Positions 25,847-34,497 of a stretch of DNA of 54,420 bases are shown here, in pieces. The position numbers and the translations under genes are program-made. A model generated the notes under the pieces. The model had not been told where the DNA came from and did no database searches. It saw nothing but the letters and a program-made list of their open reading frames with translations. The stretch covers positions 1 to 54,420 of the forward strand of contig USCI01000005.1 in the NCBI GenBank assembly GCA_900553255.1. Reading direction: 5' to 3'. Origin of the DNA: an uncultured Oscillospiraceae bacterium. Lineage in GTDB: Bacteria > Bacillota > Clostridia > Oscillospirales > Acutalibacteraceae. Position 1 is the first letter of the stretch. Every line of letters starts with the position of its first letter.

Positions 25847-27940
25847 TTATTTTGTCTTTATTTCCTTGTATTCCCATTGAAAAACGTCTACAGAAGCCTG
25901 ACGTCCGCTAAAGTCGAAGGCAATGTCCTCTGCCGTCGGCGTCCACCCGGCCTGTGCGGCCGGATCAATGTCCGCGGACAAATCCTCAATAACAATATTC
26001 TTATACTGGGACGCCACCGAATTGGAACAGAGGTACAGGTAGCCGCCGTTATAGGATGAAGGCAGGGGGATCTCATAAACATACGGGAACTCGTCAATGG
26101 TCAGCGTGGCGTAGCCGTCCTGAACGGTCAGGGACAAATGATGCCATGCGTTGGCGTCGTAGGGAGAAATGACGGTTAAATTATTGCCATTTTCGTCGTA
26201 AGCAGCCCAAAACACATTTTCCTCAAACTCACCGTTCGTATTGATGTTCCCATCAAAGTGGACGATAGCCTCCGGCTGCACGAGCACAGTCACACCACCG
26301 TTTTCCTCCATAAAATGCTTGCCGAGCTCGGCGCCAAAGCCCACGGGAGAACGATGCCACCCGGAATATCCATGCTTATAATCCAGTTCCAGCTTGAAAT
26401 TGGTATAGGTTTTATCCGAAAGATACAAATAAGCCATGTCAAGGTAATTTCGGGAATCCGTCAGCGCCGGGTCCACCGCTTTTCGGGAAATGATGCCGCC
26501 GTCAATTGACCAGTTTGTCCCCTCCGCCACGTCTTCCAGAGCTTCTGAGCGGATGTCAGCGGAATACCATTCGTCATAGCCGGCAAAAGCCGCCCCGTCC
26601 GGCACACTGGATAATTTGGCAATTTTTATGTTGGAAAAAGTGGTTCCGGTGGAATTGCTGGCAAGGAAAATCCGTCCTCCCGCCATATAATCCGGCTGGG
26701 TAAGAACCCGAACCTCTGTCCCGTCTACTTCCAGCGTCACTATGCCGTCGCGGAAGGTGAATTTGAGGTGATGGGTCGCTTTGGGATCAAAACCTTCCAA
26801 CTTGGTTCCGAACTCCGAACGAAGGATTTTGCCGTTTTCATTCATGTTCCCTTCAAAACAGGTGGCTCCACCGCTGTCTGTAAAGAAGACAGTGCCGCCC
26901 CCTTTCTGACGCCAGGTCACATTTTCCGTCGCCCCAAAGCCTATGTAGGCGCGTCCCCATGCGCCGGAGCCCATAGTGTAATCCAACTCCACGGTGTAGT
27001 TCTCGTAACCGGTATATTCGCCCTCGATAAACAGGTAGGCCATATTGTTCAGGTGGTTGGCAGTCTCGTTCCAATCCCCTTCATTGCTTCCGGACACGGC
27101 CTGGACATCCCGCAGAAGCGTCCCCTCGTTTTCGATCCAATAATCGGTTGGTTCAGCAGATACCAGTTTATCGCTTCCTACCCGTTCGGTGTAATACGAA
27201 GAAAACCCGTCGAAATCGTTGGTCGGGGTTCTGTCCTCAATCTCAGGCAGCCCGATCGCGTCTACCGTCATACCGGCGCCGAAGAAGATATGCCCGCCCT
27301 CATAATTCGTCAGGGCAAGGGCCCCCAGCGGCTGCCCATCCACCGTCATGGTCATGGTAGAACCGGTGACCGATATCGTCACCGTATGGACGGCGTTTTT
27401 GGCTGTATCGTCTTTAAAAAGGTTGCCCGGACCATACCAGCTGTCTTTACCCTCGGAAGTCGGTGCGTACTGATAATTCCCCACTTGATAAATCCGCAGC
27501 AAGGTAGGAGAGGGATCCAGCAATTCTCCGTTCTTACCCAGGGTCGCCCCCGATTCCGGCGCCCCGATCCCTACATACAGACATGCGCCATCGCTTTGAT
27601 GCTTGTACTTAAACGTCATCGTAAAGTCCGTGTAGGTTTCCTTGGTGTACAGGAGGTTCAGCTTACCGCCTCCCGTACTCTCCAGCATCCCGTCCGCATT
27701 AATTGTCCAATATTCGGTAAAATCATCCGCAGCCACCGGTTCCGGCCAGTTGAAAAAGTCATCCCAGATGTTGCGGTTGGTCGAATAGGCGTCGAACATC
27801 CCTTCAAAATCGGATAGTTTCACGCCCTCAGCACTCACCGGCTGTGACATAGAACCCTGGAGAAAACCGACGCTTACAGCTGCTGCTGCCAGCAATGCCG
27901 TCATGCACCGCCTCGCCCGTTGGACCATTGACCGTTTCAT
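25847..27940 (-). CDS. Secreted protein with three jelly-roll (PF06439-like) modules
   Basis: 697 residues: signal peptide (about 1-37) and three tandem concanavalin A-like modules of about 200 residues (about 40-235, 240-440, 450-670). Each module carries YLFIEGEYTGYENYTVELDY-type and GGRIFLASNSTGTTFSNIKI-type strands. The fold resembles PF06439 (3-keto-disaccharide hydrolase/LamG-like). No catalytic residues can be assigned, so a glycan-binding role is as likely as an enzymatic one. Unlike its two paralogues (28273-29793 and 29854-33219), it has no sorting signal, ending EYKEIKTK. Module 1 contains a 324-bp stretch identical to the paralogue next door. It is the first gene of the giant operon, with AGGAGG 5 bases before the ATG. 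Confidence 0.8.
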   Translation of the reverse strand: MKRSMVQRARRCMTALLAAAAVSVGFLQGSMSQPVSAEGVKLSDFEGMFDAYSTNRNIWDDFFNWPEPVAADDFTEYWTINADGMLESTGGGKLNLLYTKETYTDFTMTFKYKHQSDGACLYVGIGAPESGATLGKNGELLDPSPTLLRIYQVGNYQYAPTSEGKDSWYGPGNLFKDDTAKNAVHTVTISVTGSTMTMTVDGQPLGALALTNYEGGHIFFGAGMTVDAIGLPEIEDRTPTNDFDGFSSYYTERVGSDKLVSAEPTDYWIENEGTLLRDVQAVSGSNEGDWNETANHLNNMAYLFIEGEYTGYENYTVELDYTMGSGAWGRAYIGFGATENVTWRQKGGGTVFFTDSGGATCFEGNMNENGKILRSEFGTKLEGFDPKATHHLKFTFRDGIVTLEVDGTEVRVLTQPDYMAGGRIFLASNSTGTTFSNIKIAKLSSVPDGAAFAGYDEWYSADIRSEALEDVAEGTNWSIDGGIISRKAVDPALTDSRNYLDMAYLYLSDKTYTNFKLELDYKHGYSGWHRSPVGFGAELGKHFMEENGGVTVLVQPEAIVHFDGNINTNGEFEENVFWAAYDENGNNLTVISPYDANAWHHLSLTVQDGYATLTIDEFPYVYEIPLPSSYNGGYLYLCSNSVASQYKNIVIEDLSADIDPAAQAGWTPTAEDIAFDFSGRQASVDVFQWEYKEIKTK
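27258..27581. repeat. 324-bp direct repeat, copy 1
   Basis: Base-for-base identical to 29111-29434 as far as I can read, although the flanking parts of the two paralogous genes have clearly diverged. It lies inside module 1 of the secreted protein. Recent gene conversion or duplication is the simplest explanation. Confidence 0.9.
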
Positions 27941-28017
27941 AAACGCCTCCTGTTTTCTTCTGTCTGTACATTCCGCCTAAATATAAATCCACTTTCAACC
28001 TTGACTTTTACAGTTTT

Positions 28018-28084
28018 ATTGTATTCCTTTTATTTTCCTGCGTACATAGAGATTATTCTCACATTTCGACTAATCATGGACAAT
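28018..28084 (-). promoter_or_regulatory. Promoter P1 of the giant operon with shared upstream box
   Basis: On the minus strand: box ATTGTCCAT (28076-28084), 24 bases, box CTCTATGTACGCAG (28038-28051), then a -10 hexamer TACAAT (28018-28023). The -10 lies 17 bases after TGTACG, a poor -35. The same arrangement with identical spacing is found at 33298-33364. A weak -35 covered by a conserved box is typical of an activator-dependent promoter. The predicted transcript starts near 28011, about 70 bases before the first gene. Confidence 0.7.
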
Positions 28085-28173
28085 TTTGAAGCACAAATTA
28101 CATAGGCAAATTAGAACTGGACAAGCCCCAATCCGCTCCTGGAGCAGGTTGAAGCAGGAAGTATGGCCTCACG

Positions 28174-28215
28174 AAGAAAATAGGGAGCAACGCAGCGAAA
28201 GCGGCGCTACTCCCT
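28174..28215 (-). terminator. Terminator of the two-gene surface-protein operon
   Basis: On the minus strand, 28204-28215 (AGGGAGTAGCGC) pairs with 28182-28193 (GCGTTGCTCCCT), with two mismatches, followed by ATTTTCTTC. It lies 60-100 bases after the stop at 28273 and before promoter P1. Confidence 0.65.
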
Positions 28216-28272
28216 GTCGGCGATTCTCTATTCCCCCTGTTTCGGGCTTCCGGCAACGGAGATGGATAACGA

Positions 28273-29793
28273 TTATACCGGATTTCCTGCCCTTTTCTTC
28301 AAGGCAATCACAGCACTCGCCGCAACCAGGCCGAGTAGGGCAGCGGCGATCGGCGCATTTTCTCCCGTATTGGGGTTTTTCTCTCCTGTCTGGGACTCAT
28401 CGTCGTCATCAGGATCCGGGCCGCCAGGGGTTGTCTGCCCACCGCCAGGATTTTCGCCGGCGGCAATCTCCTTGATCTGGATATTCTCAAACTTTGTTCC
28501 GGTGGAGTTGCTGGCCAGGAATATCCGGCCGCCCGCGTAATACGCCTTGTTGTCCAGCGTCTTCACCACCTGGCCGTCCACCTCGACAGTGATACTCCCG
28601 TCCTGGAAGGTCAGCTTGAGATGGTGGGATTCGGCTGCGTCAAAGCCTTCCGGCTTGGTGCCGCCCTCTCCCTTGGTCACCGTTCCGTTTTCCACCAGGT
28701 TTCCTTCAAAGCAGACGTTGCCGGCATCGTCGGTGAAGAACACAGAACCGCCGTTTTCCTCCCGCCAGGTCACGTTTTTCGTCGCACCAAAGCCTATATA
28801 GGCGCGGCGCCAGCCGCCGGATCCCAGCGTATAATCCAGCTCCACAGTGTAGTTCTCGTAATCGGTGTATTCGCCCTCGATAAACAGGTAGGCCATGTTG
28901 TTCAGGTGGTTGGCCTTTTCATCCCAGTCCTGTCCTTCTTCCCCGCTGATCGTTTGGGCATCCCGGCTGATCGCGCCCTCGTCCTCGATCCAATATTCGG
29001 TCGGTTCGGCGGCTTTCAGCTTATCCCGGCCGACACGGTCGGTGTAATACGAAGAAAATCCGTCGAAATCGTTGGTCGGGGTGGTATCCTCGATCTCAGG
29101 CAGCCCAATGGCGTCTACCGTCATACCGGCGCCGAAGAAGATATGCCCGCCCTCATAATTCGTCAGGGCAAGGGCCCCCAGCGGCTGCCCATCCACCGTC
29201 ATGGTCATGGTAGAACCGGTGACCGATATCGTCACCGTATGGACGGCGTTTTTGGCTGTATCGTCTTTAAAAAGGTTGCCCGGACCATACCAGCTGTCTT
29301 TACCCTCGGAAGTCGGTGCGTACTGATAATTCCCCACTTGATAAATCCGCAGCAAGGTAGGAGAGGGATCCAGCAATTCTCCGTTCTTACCCAGGGTCGC
29401 CCCCGATTCCGGCGCCCCGATCCCTACATACAGATGTGCGGCACCTTTTTCATCCGGCCCATGCTTATACCGGAACGTCATCGTAAAATCTGTGTACTTT
29501 TCCTTGGTGTACAGGAGGTTCAGCTTGCCGCCTCCCGTACTCTCCAGCATCCCCTCCGCATTGACCGTCCAATCTTCAGCAAAGTTATCCACAGCCACCG
29601 GCTTCGGCCAGTTGAAAAAGTCATCCCAGATGTCGCGGTTGGTCGAATAGGCGTCGAACACCGCCTCATAATCGGCGAGCACGGGGGTCTCTGCTGCCTC
29701 GGCACTCGCTGGCAGTACACCAGTGCTCACAGCAACCGCCAACAGCAGGGCCGCCAGCCCTTTTCCTGCGCGCTGGATCATGGATCGTTTCAT
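28273..29793 (-). CDS. Cell-wall-sorted protein with two jelly-roll modules
   Basis: 506 residues: signal peptide (about 1-33), two PF06439/LamG-like modules (about 35-230 and 235-435), an acidic Gly/Pro/Asp linker, and the C-terminal sorting signal NPNTGE followed by a hydrophobic helix and basic KKRAG. A sortase should therefore couple it to the cell wall. The start at 29793 follows AGGAGGT by 7 bases; the frame extends 57 bases upstream without a ribosome site. It is second in a two-gene operon after the esterase protein, with a 60-base gap. It is probably a surface glycan-binding protein working with the importer operon, which carries the same type of promoter. Confidence 0.85.
   Translation of the reverse strand: MKRSMIQRAGKGLAALLLAVAVSTGVLPASAEAAETPVLADYEAVFDAYSTNRDIWDDFFNWPKPVAVDNFAEDWTVNAEGMLESTGGGKLNLLYTKEKYTDFTMTFRYKHGPDEKGAAHLYVGIGAPESGATLGKNGELLDPSPTLLRIYQVGNYQYAPTSEGKDSWYGPGNLFKDDTAKNAVHTVTISVTGSTMTMTVDGQPLGALALTNYEGGHIFFGAGMTVDAIGLPEIEDTTPTNDFDGFSSYYTDRVGRDKLKAAEPTEYWIEDEGAISRDAQTISGEEGQDWDEKANHLNNMAYLFIEGEYTDYENYTVELDYTLGSGGWRRAYIGFGATKNVTWREENGGSVFFTDDAGNVCFEGNLVENGTVTKGEGGTKPEGFDAAESHHLKLTFQDGSITVEVDGQVVKTLDNKAYYAGGRIFLASNSTGTKFENIQIKEIAAGENPGGGQTTPGGPDPDDDDESQTGEKNPNTGENAPIAAALLGLVAASAVIALKKRAGNPV
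29111..29434. repeat. 324-bp direct repeat, copy 2
   Basis: Identical partner of 27258-27581, offset by exactly 1,853 bases and in the same orientation. It lies in module 1 of the sorted surface protein. The third paralogue (29854-33219) carries a related but visibly diverged version of the same stretch. Confidence 0.9.
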
Positions 29794-29853
29794 AATCTTA
29801 CCTCCTGTGTTCTGTGTTTGGCAAATTTCATCGGCGTCGCCAAAGTTCACCCA

Positions 29854-32800
29854 TTATATTCCTTTCTGTTTTCTCTTTCTTTGAATAAGCAAGCTCCCGA
29901 CGGAGACAACGGACGCCAGAATGGCTGTAGCCAATACAATCCACGGGACATTTTCACCGGTTTGAGGGATCTTATCCCCCGGTTCCGGATTCGTATCCGG
30001 CGTCTCACCCGTTGCCGGGATCTCCTCGCTTTCCTTTTCGCCGCAAACCGTGCAGGTTCTCTCCTTTAGGCCATTCGCAGTCTCCGTTGCTTCCCGAACA
30101 ATTACCCAGTCTTCATAGCTGTGATCCGCAAGCTCGCCGTATTCCACGCCGCAGACCGCGCATACGGCCTTTCCCTCACAGGTCGCCTCCCCGCCGGAGT
30201 GGGCGGCAGCATCCATCTTTTCGTCGCAGCGCTGACACTTGTGCCAATGCTGGGTGCCGTCGTGCAGCCACTTCGAGGTATCTGCCACATGGTTCACGTG
30301 GCCGGTCGCGGGAGCCAGCTCATAGCCGCACACTGTACAGGTCTGCGGAGTGTCCTCGGTGGCTGCTGCTCCGGGATTATGCGCCGCCTCACCCACTTTC
30401 GCGCCGCAGACCGTGCAGATATGCCAATGACCCGTTCCGTCGCTGCGCCATTCGTCCGCCGGTGTGTGGGGCAGCGTCTCGCCGGATTCAAAAGTGGACT
30501 CCCCGGCTTTCCCGCAGGTACAGCTGTAATAGTACTGCGCCTTCTGGGTGCAGGTCGCCTCCGACTTCTGATATTTCGCATCCACGACCTGCTGGTCATA
30601 GGTATGGGAAATTTCGAGCATAAACTCTTCCACCAGGGGCGTCACGATTTCATAGCCCGCCGCGTTCATATGCAGGCCGTCGGACTGCATGCCGCCGGCA
30701 GCAAGCTGCTCGTTCACCGCAGCGTCCCCGTACAGGTCCAGGTACGGGACGTCCCACTTGTCGCAGATCTCCTTGGCGAGCTCCATATAGGGGCCCGACG
30801 GGATCCAATCAACCTGGTAGGTGGTGAGAAACCCGACCTTCGCCTCGGGGTACTGGGTCTTCACGTTGTACAGCAGGGCCTCAAGCGCGCCCGCAAAGGT
30901 GGTCTGGTCAAAATCCTCCGGGTTGGTGGAGTCTGAGATCTCGCCCAGCGGGCAGTCGGCCGCACTGTTGCTGTTCCGGGCAGCGTCGTTGATGCCGCCC
31001 TCAATGATGACGTAGTCGATCGTCCGCCCTTCCAGATAGTCGTAATCCAGCTGACCGGGAATGTTCACGACGTCGGGATCCTGGGCAATGGTCGCCCCGC
31101 CGTGGGCGGCGTTGATCCAATCCATGCCGTATTTGAACCCGATGCGCTGCGCCCAGCCGCGGCCCTCCGGCGTATCGCCGACACCGAAGCAGATGGAATC
31201 GCCGATGAACAGGGCGCCCTTCCTATACAGGTGGCTGTCCGTATCGCCGGCCGGGGTATCGCCCTCAATCTCCCGGATCTGGATATTTGAGAAGGCGGCG
31301 CCGGTGGAGTTGGCGGCAAAGTAGATATACCCGCCGTCATACCAGTCCGGCATCATGAATACGGTGGGGGTCTCACAGTCGTCGAAGTAGATGGTGAGGA
31401 TCCGGTCCTTCAGCACCAGGCGGAGGTGGTGCGCCGTGTCCAGGCTGGTCCCTTCATAGGATTCGCCCCAGCCGTCCCGGGAAAACTTGCCGTCGAAATT
31501 CGTGATATTTCCGCACTTGCAGATCGCTGCGCCGCCCACGCCGTTATCCAGGAAAATGGCGAGCCCGCCGCCGGCCTGGTGGAAATGCTTGCCCTTTTCC
31601 TCCGCGCCGATGCCGATGAGCGCCCTTCTCCAGTTATTGGTCCCCGGGAGCACGTCGACCTCGAGCTCGAAGTTTTCATACCGCCCGTCGGCAAACAGGG
31701 CGGCCATATACATCCCGTCCATGGCGTCGCTGCTGCTCGGGGCCTCCTTGCGGGTAATCACCCCGTCCTTCTCCGTCCAATAGTCGGCGGGGTCTGCTTC
31801 CGTCAAAGGCTCGGCGTCCTCGCTGTCGGAGGCGATGTCCGGCGAATAATACGAGGTGTACCCCTCAAAGTTGTTGGTATACTGGGACGCGATTTCGGTA
31901 ATCTTGATGTTCCGGAACACCGTGCCGGTGGAATTGCTGGCCAGGAAAATCCGGCCGCCCGCGTAGTAGTCCTTGTACTCCAGGTTTTGTACCTGCTGGC
32001 CGTCCACCTCAAAAATGATCCGGCCGTCCTGGACGGTCAGCTTGAGGCGGTGGGACGCGCCCGCATCAAAGCTGTTCACCTTGGTGCCGATCCAGCCCTT
32101 CGTCAGCACGCCGTTCTGCTCTAGGTTTCCTTCAAAGCAGGTGGCCCCGCCGCCGTCTGTAAAGAAGACGGCACCGCCTCCAGCTTCGCGCCAGGTCACG
32201 TTTTTCGTCGCACCAAAGCCTATATAGGCGCGTCCCCCTGCGCCGGAGCCCATAGTGTAATCCAGCTCCACGGTGTAGTTCTCGTAACCGGTGTATTCGC
32301 CCTCGATAAACAGGTAGGCCATGTTGTTCAGGTGGTTGGCGGTCTCGTTCCACTCCGATCCTCCTTCGCCGCTGATCGTTTGGGCATTCCGGCTGATCAC
32401 GCCCTCGTCCTCGATCCAATAGTCGGTCAGCTTGGCAGATACCAGTTTGTCGCTTCCCACCCGTTCGGTGTAATACGAAGAAAATCCGTCGAAATCGTTG
32501 GTCGGGGTGGTGTCCTCAATTACCGGCAGACTGAACGCCTCGCTTGTCCAGCCGGCGCCGAAGAAGATATGCCCGCCCTTGTAATTTGTTAAGGTAAGAT
32601 TCTCCAGCGGCCGCCCATCCACCTCCATCGTCATGGTAGAACCGGTGACCGATATGGTCACCGTATGGACGGCGTTTTGGGCTGTATCGTCTTTAAAAAG
32701 GTTGCCAGGGCCATACCAGCTGTCTCCACCCCCGGAAGTCGGTGCGTACTGGTAGCTTCCATTCTTATAAATCTCCAGCACCGTGGGAGAGGGATCCAGC

Positions 32801-33219
32801 AATTCCCCGTTCTTACCCAGGGCCGCCCCCGATTTCGGCGCCCCGATCCCTAAATAAAAGTCGCTGCTGGTGCCCATCTTATATCGAAATGTCATCGTAA
32901 AGTCTGTGTACTCTTGCTTGGTATACAGAAGATTCAATTTACCATCCGCACCTTCTGCAGCGCTTAACATACCTTCCTCATTTGTCGCCCATTTTTCAGA
33001 AAGAGTACACTTTTCGATCCTTGACCAGCCGAAAAGGCCATCCCATGCGTTCGTCTCGGTCGAATAGGCGTCGAACACCGCTTCAAAATCAGACAGTTCC
33101 GCCGCCTCGGCGCTCACAGGCTGCGTCATGGCTCCCTGGAGAAAACCGACGCTTACAGCGGCCGCCAGCAACAGTGCAGCCGTGCTTTTCCCCATGCGTT
33201 GGATCATGGTTCTTTTCAT
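29854..33219 (-). CDS. Large cell-wall-sorted protein: three jelly-roll modules, SGNH esterase, Cys-pair repeats
   Basis: 1,121 residues. A signal peptide (about 1-37) and three PF06439/LamG-like modules (about 40-235, 240-445, 450-650) precede an SGNH/GDSL hydrolase domain (about 665-870). That domain has the nucleophile Ser in IGDSICFG (about 675), GGIND (about 741-745) and the Asp/His pair in DGLHMN (about 847/850). Next come about five short CxxCG and HWHxC repeats (885-1065), which look like metal- or disulfide-stabilised stalk repeats. The C-terminus has the sorting signal IPQTGE, a hydrophobic helix and RKRKQK. SGNH domains of this kind are often carbohydrate acetyl-esterases, so removal of acetyl groups from a bound glycan is likely. 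It is first in its operon, and the ATG follows GGGAGGA by 6 bases. Confidence 0.87.
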   Translation of the reverse strand: MKRTMIQRMGKSTAALLLAAAVSVGFLQGAMTQPVSAEAAELSDFEAVFDAYSTETNAWDGLFGWSRIEKCTLSEKWATNEEGMLSAAEGADGKLNLLYTKQEYTDFTMTFRYKMGTSSDFYLGIGAPKSGAALGKNGELLDPSPTVLEIYKNGSYQYAPTSGGGDSWYGPGNLFKDDTAQNAVHTVTISVTGSTMTMEVDGRPLENLTLTNYKGGHIFFGAGWTSEAFSLPVIEDTTPTNDFDGFSSYYTERVGSDKLVSAKLTDYWIEDEGVISRNAQTISGEGGSEWNETANHLNNMAYLFIEGEYTGYENYTVELDYTMGSGAGGRAYIGFGATKNVTWREAGGGAVFFTDGGGATCFEGNLEQNGVLTKGWIGTKVNSFDAGASHRLKLTVQDGRIIFEVDGQQVQNLEYKDYYAGGRIFLASNSTGTVFRNIKITEIASQYTNNFEGYTSYYSPDIASDSEDAEPLTEADPADYWTEKDGVITRKEAPSSSDAMDGMYMAALFADGRYENFELEVDVLPGTNNWRRALIGIGAEEKGKHFHQAGGGLAIFLDNGVGGAAICKCGNITNFDGKFSRDGWGESYEGTSLDTAHHLRLVLKDRILTIYFDDCETPTVFMMPDWYDGGYIYFAANSTGAAFSNIQIREIEGDTPAGDTDSHLYRKGALFIGDSICFGVGDTPEGRGWAQRIGFKYGMDWINAAHGGATIAQDPDVVNIPGQLDYDYLEGRTIDYVIIEGGINDAARNSNSAADCPLGEISDSTNPEDFDQTTFAGALEALLYNVKTQYPEAKVGFLTTYQVDWIPSGPYMELAKEICDKWDVPYLDLYGDAAVNEQLAAGGMQSDGLHMNAAGYEIVTPLVEEFMLEISHTYDQQVVDAKYQKSEATCTQKAQYYYSCTCGKAGESTFESGETLPHTPADEWRSDGTGHWHICTVCGAKVGEAAHNPGAAATEDTPQTCTVCGYELAPATGHVNHVADTSKWLHDGTQHWHKCQRCDEKMDAAAHSGGEATCEGKAVCAVCGVEYGELADHSYEDWVIVREATETANGLKERTCTVCGEKESEEIPATGETPDTNPEPGDKIPQTGENVPWIVLATAILASVVSVGSLLIQRKRKQKGI

Positions 33220-33297
33220 AAATCGTCCTCCCGTCCTTTGTGTTTGTTTGGTTTACCCAATCAACGTTCACAAGCGCGCCATAATTCTTGCATTTTC

Positions 33298-33364
33298 ATT
33301 ATAAGTCCTCCTTCTTTCTGCGTACATAGAGTATTTTGCTCTATTGAATGTATTTATGGACAAT
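33298..33364 (-). promoter_or_regulatory. Promoter P2 of the surface-protein operon with shared upstream box
   Basis: Minus strand: ATTGTCCAT (33356-33364), 24 bases, CTCTATGTACGCAG (33318-33331), and -10 TATAAT (33298-33303) 17 bases after TGTACG. It matches promoter P1 at 28018-28084 in every spacing, while the bases between the boxes differ. The predicted start is near 33291, about 70 bases before the ATG. Confidence 0.72.
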
Positions 33365-33410
33365 ATTTACGCTCCTATGCCGGAAAGCAGGAAATTCCAC
33401 AGCAAATACC

Positions 33411-33440
33411 TTGATTTTTTTGAAGCGCCCGCGTTATAAT
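33411..33440 (+). promoter_or_regulatory. Promoter of the divergent araC-type gene
   Basis: TTGATT (33411-33416), 18-base spacer, TATAAT (33435-33440). The ATG at 33439 overlaps the -10 and so cannot be the start of the downstream gene, even though the frame is open there. Confidence 0.7.
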
Positions 33441-33495
33441 GAAAGCAGTGGAACCGTTGTGCCTTATAAGTATGAGAGGAAGCCGGTGCTTTACC

Positions 33496-34425
33496 ATGAT
33501 GATTGTCAATGCGTCCTTTTATTCCGACAGCGAGATTGATCTCCCACAGACGGGATCCCCTCTGATGCCCACCAGTGCCGGTCACTACGCGCTGAAAACC
33601 CTAACCGCCTTCGACACGATCCGCCCATACGGCCGCAGGGATTATCAGATTTTATATGTCCATAAAGGGTGTATCTATTATCTCGAAGATGGTGAGCAGT
33701 ATGTAGCTCCGGAGGGTTCGGTTCTCCTCTATCCGCCTGCTACGCCGCAATATTATATCTATTATCTGAAGGACAGCCCCGATATCTATTGGTGCCACTT
33801 TACCGGCAAAGAGGTCCGGGAGCTTTTGGATCGCCTTGGGCTCAGCGGCTGCCTGTGCCACCAGAATGTCCGGTCGGACACGTATGCCGGCCTCTTTGAG
33901 CAGATCATCGCCGAGCTGACCAACAAGGAAATGCATTTTAAAGAGATTTCCTCTTCCCTGCTTCGCTGCCTCCTATTCAGTGTATCGCGTCAGGCCAACG
34001 CCTCCAAAGAAGCCAGCCAGTCTTTTATGCACCCCTATGTACGGGAGATCGCCCAGATGTTCCATGCCCGCTTTAACGAGGATTTCAATATCAGCGAGAT
34101 TGCCAAGCAATACGGAGTAAGTGCTAGCTGGCTGATCCGTCTGTTCAACGCGGATCTGGGCATGAGCCCGCAGAAATATCTGACCTATGTGCGGATGAAA
34201 ACTGCAAAAACCCTGCTGAACTCCACAAAGCCCATTGCGGAAATCGCAGTTATGCTCGGGTACGGCGACGCCTTTTATTTCAGCCGGATTTTTAAAAAGG
34301 AAGAGGGGATGTCTCCAAGCCAGTATCGCAAAATCCGGCGGGGGACAGACGCTTCCAAAACGGCGCTGGCGGATAAATTCTCTCCCCTGTCGGTATTAGA
34401 ACATACTAAGCATGAAAACGATTGA
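33496..34425 (+). CDS. AraC-family transcriptional regulator
   Basis: About 309 residues: an N-terminal cupin-like ligand-binding domain (YQILYVHKGCIYYLEDGEQYVAPEGSVLLYPP) and a C-terminal double helix-turn-helix DNA-binding domain (FNISEIAKQYGVSASWLIRLFNADLGMSPQKYL and IAEIAVMLGYGDAFYFSRIFKKEEGMSP). It is divergent from the surface-protein operon. The intergenic region carries the box shared with the giant operon's promoter, so it is the prime candidate activator of both. The start is uncertain: ATG 33496 or 33499 with AGAGGAAG upstream at long spacing, or ATG 33472; 33439 is excluded by the promoter. Confidence 0.9.
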   Translation: MMIVNASFYSDSEIDLPQTGSPLMPTSAGHYALKTLTAFDTIRPYGRRDYQILYVHKGCIYYLEDGEQYVAPEGSVLLYPPATPQYYIYYLKDSPDIYWCHFTGKEVRELLDRLGLSGCLCHQNVRSDTYAGLFEQIIAELTNKEMHFKEISSSLLRCLLFSVSRQANASKEASQSFMHPYVREIAQMFHARFNEDFNISEIAKQYGVSASWLIRLFNADLGMSPQKYLTYVRMKTAKTLLNSTKPIAEIAVMLGYGDAFYFSRIFKKEEGMSPSQYRKIRRGTDASKTALADKFSPLSVLEHTKHEND

Positions 34426-34433
34426 ATCAAAGC

Positions 34434-34459
34434 GGAGCCGGCAACAATATGCCGGCTCC
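34434..34459. terminator. Hairpin between convergent regulator genes
   Basis: A perfect 10-bp stem GGAGCCGGCA/TGCCGGCTCC with a 6-base loop sits midway between two convergent stops (34425 and 34498). There is no strong T run, so its efficiency as a terminator is uncertain. Confidence 0.5.
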
Positions 34460-34497
34460 TCACCAATACCGTGAAATCTGCCCTAATATCAACATTC

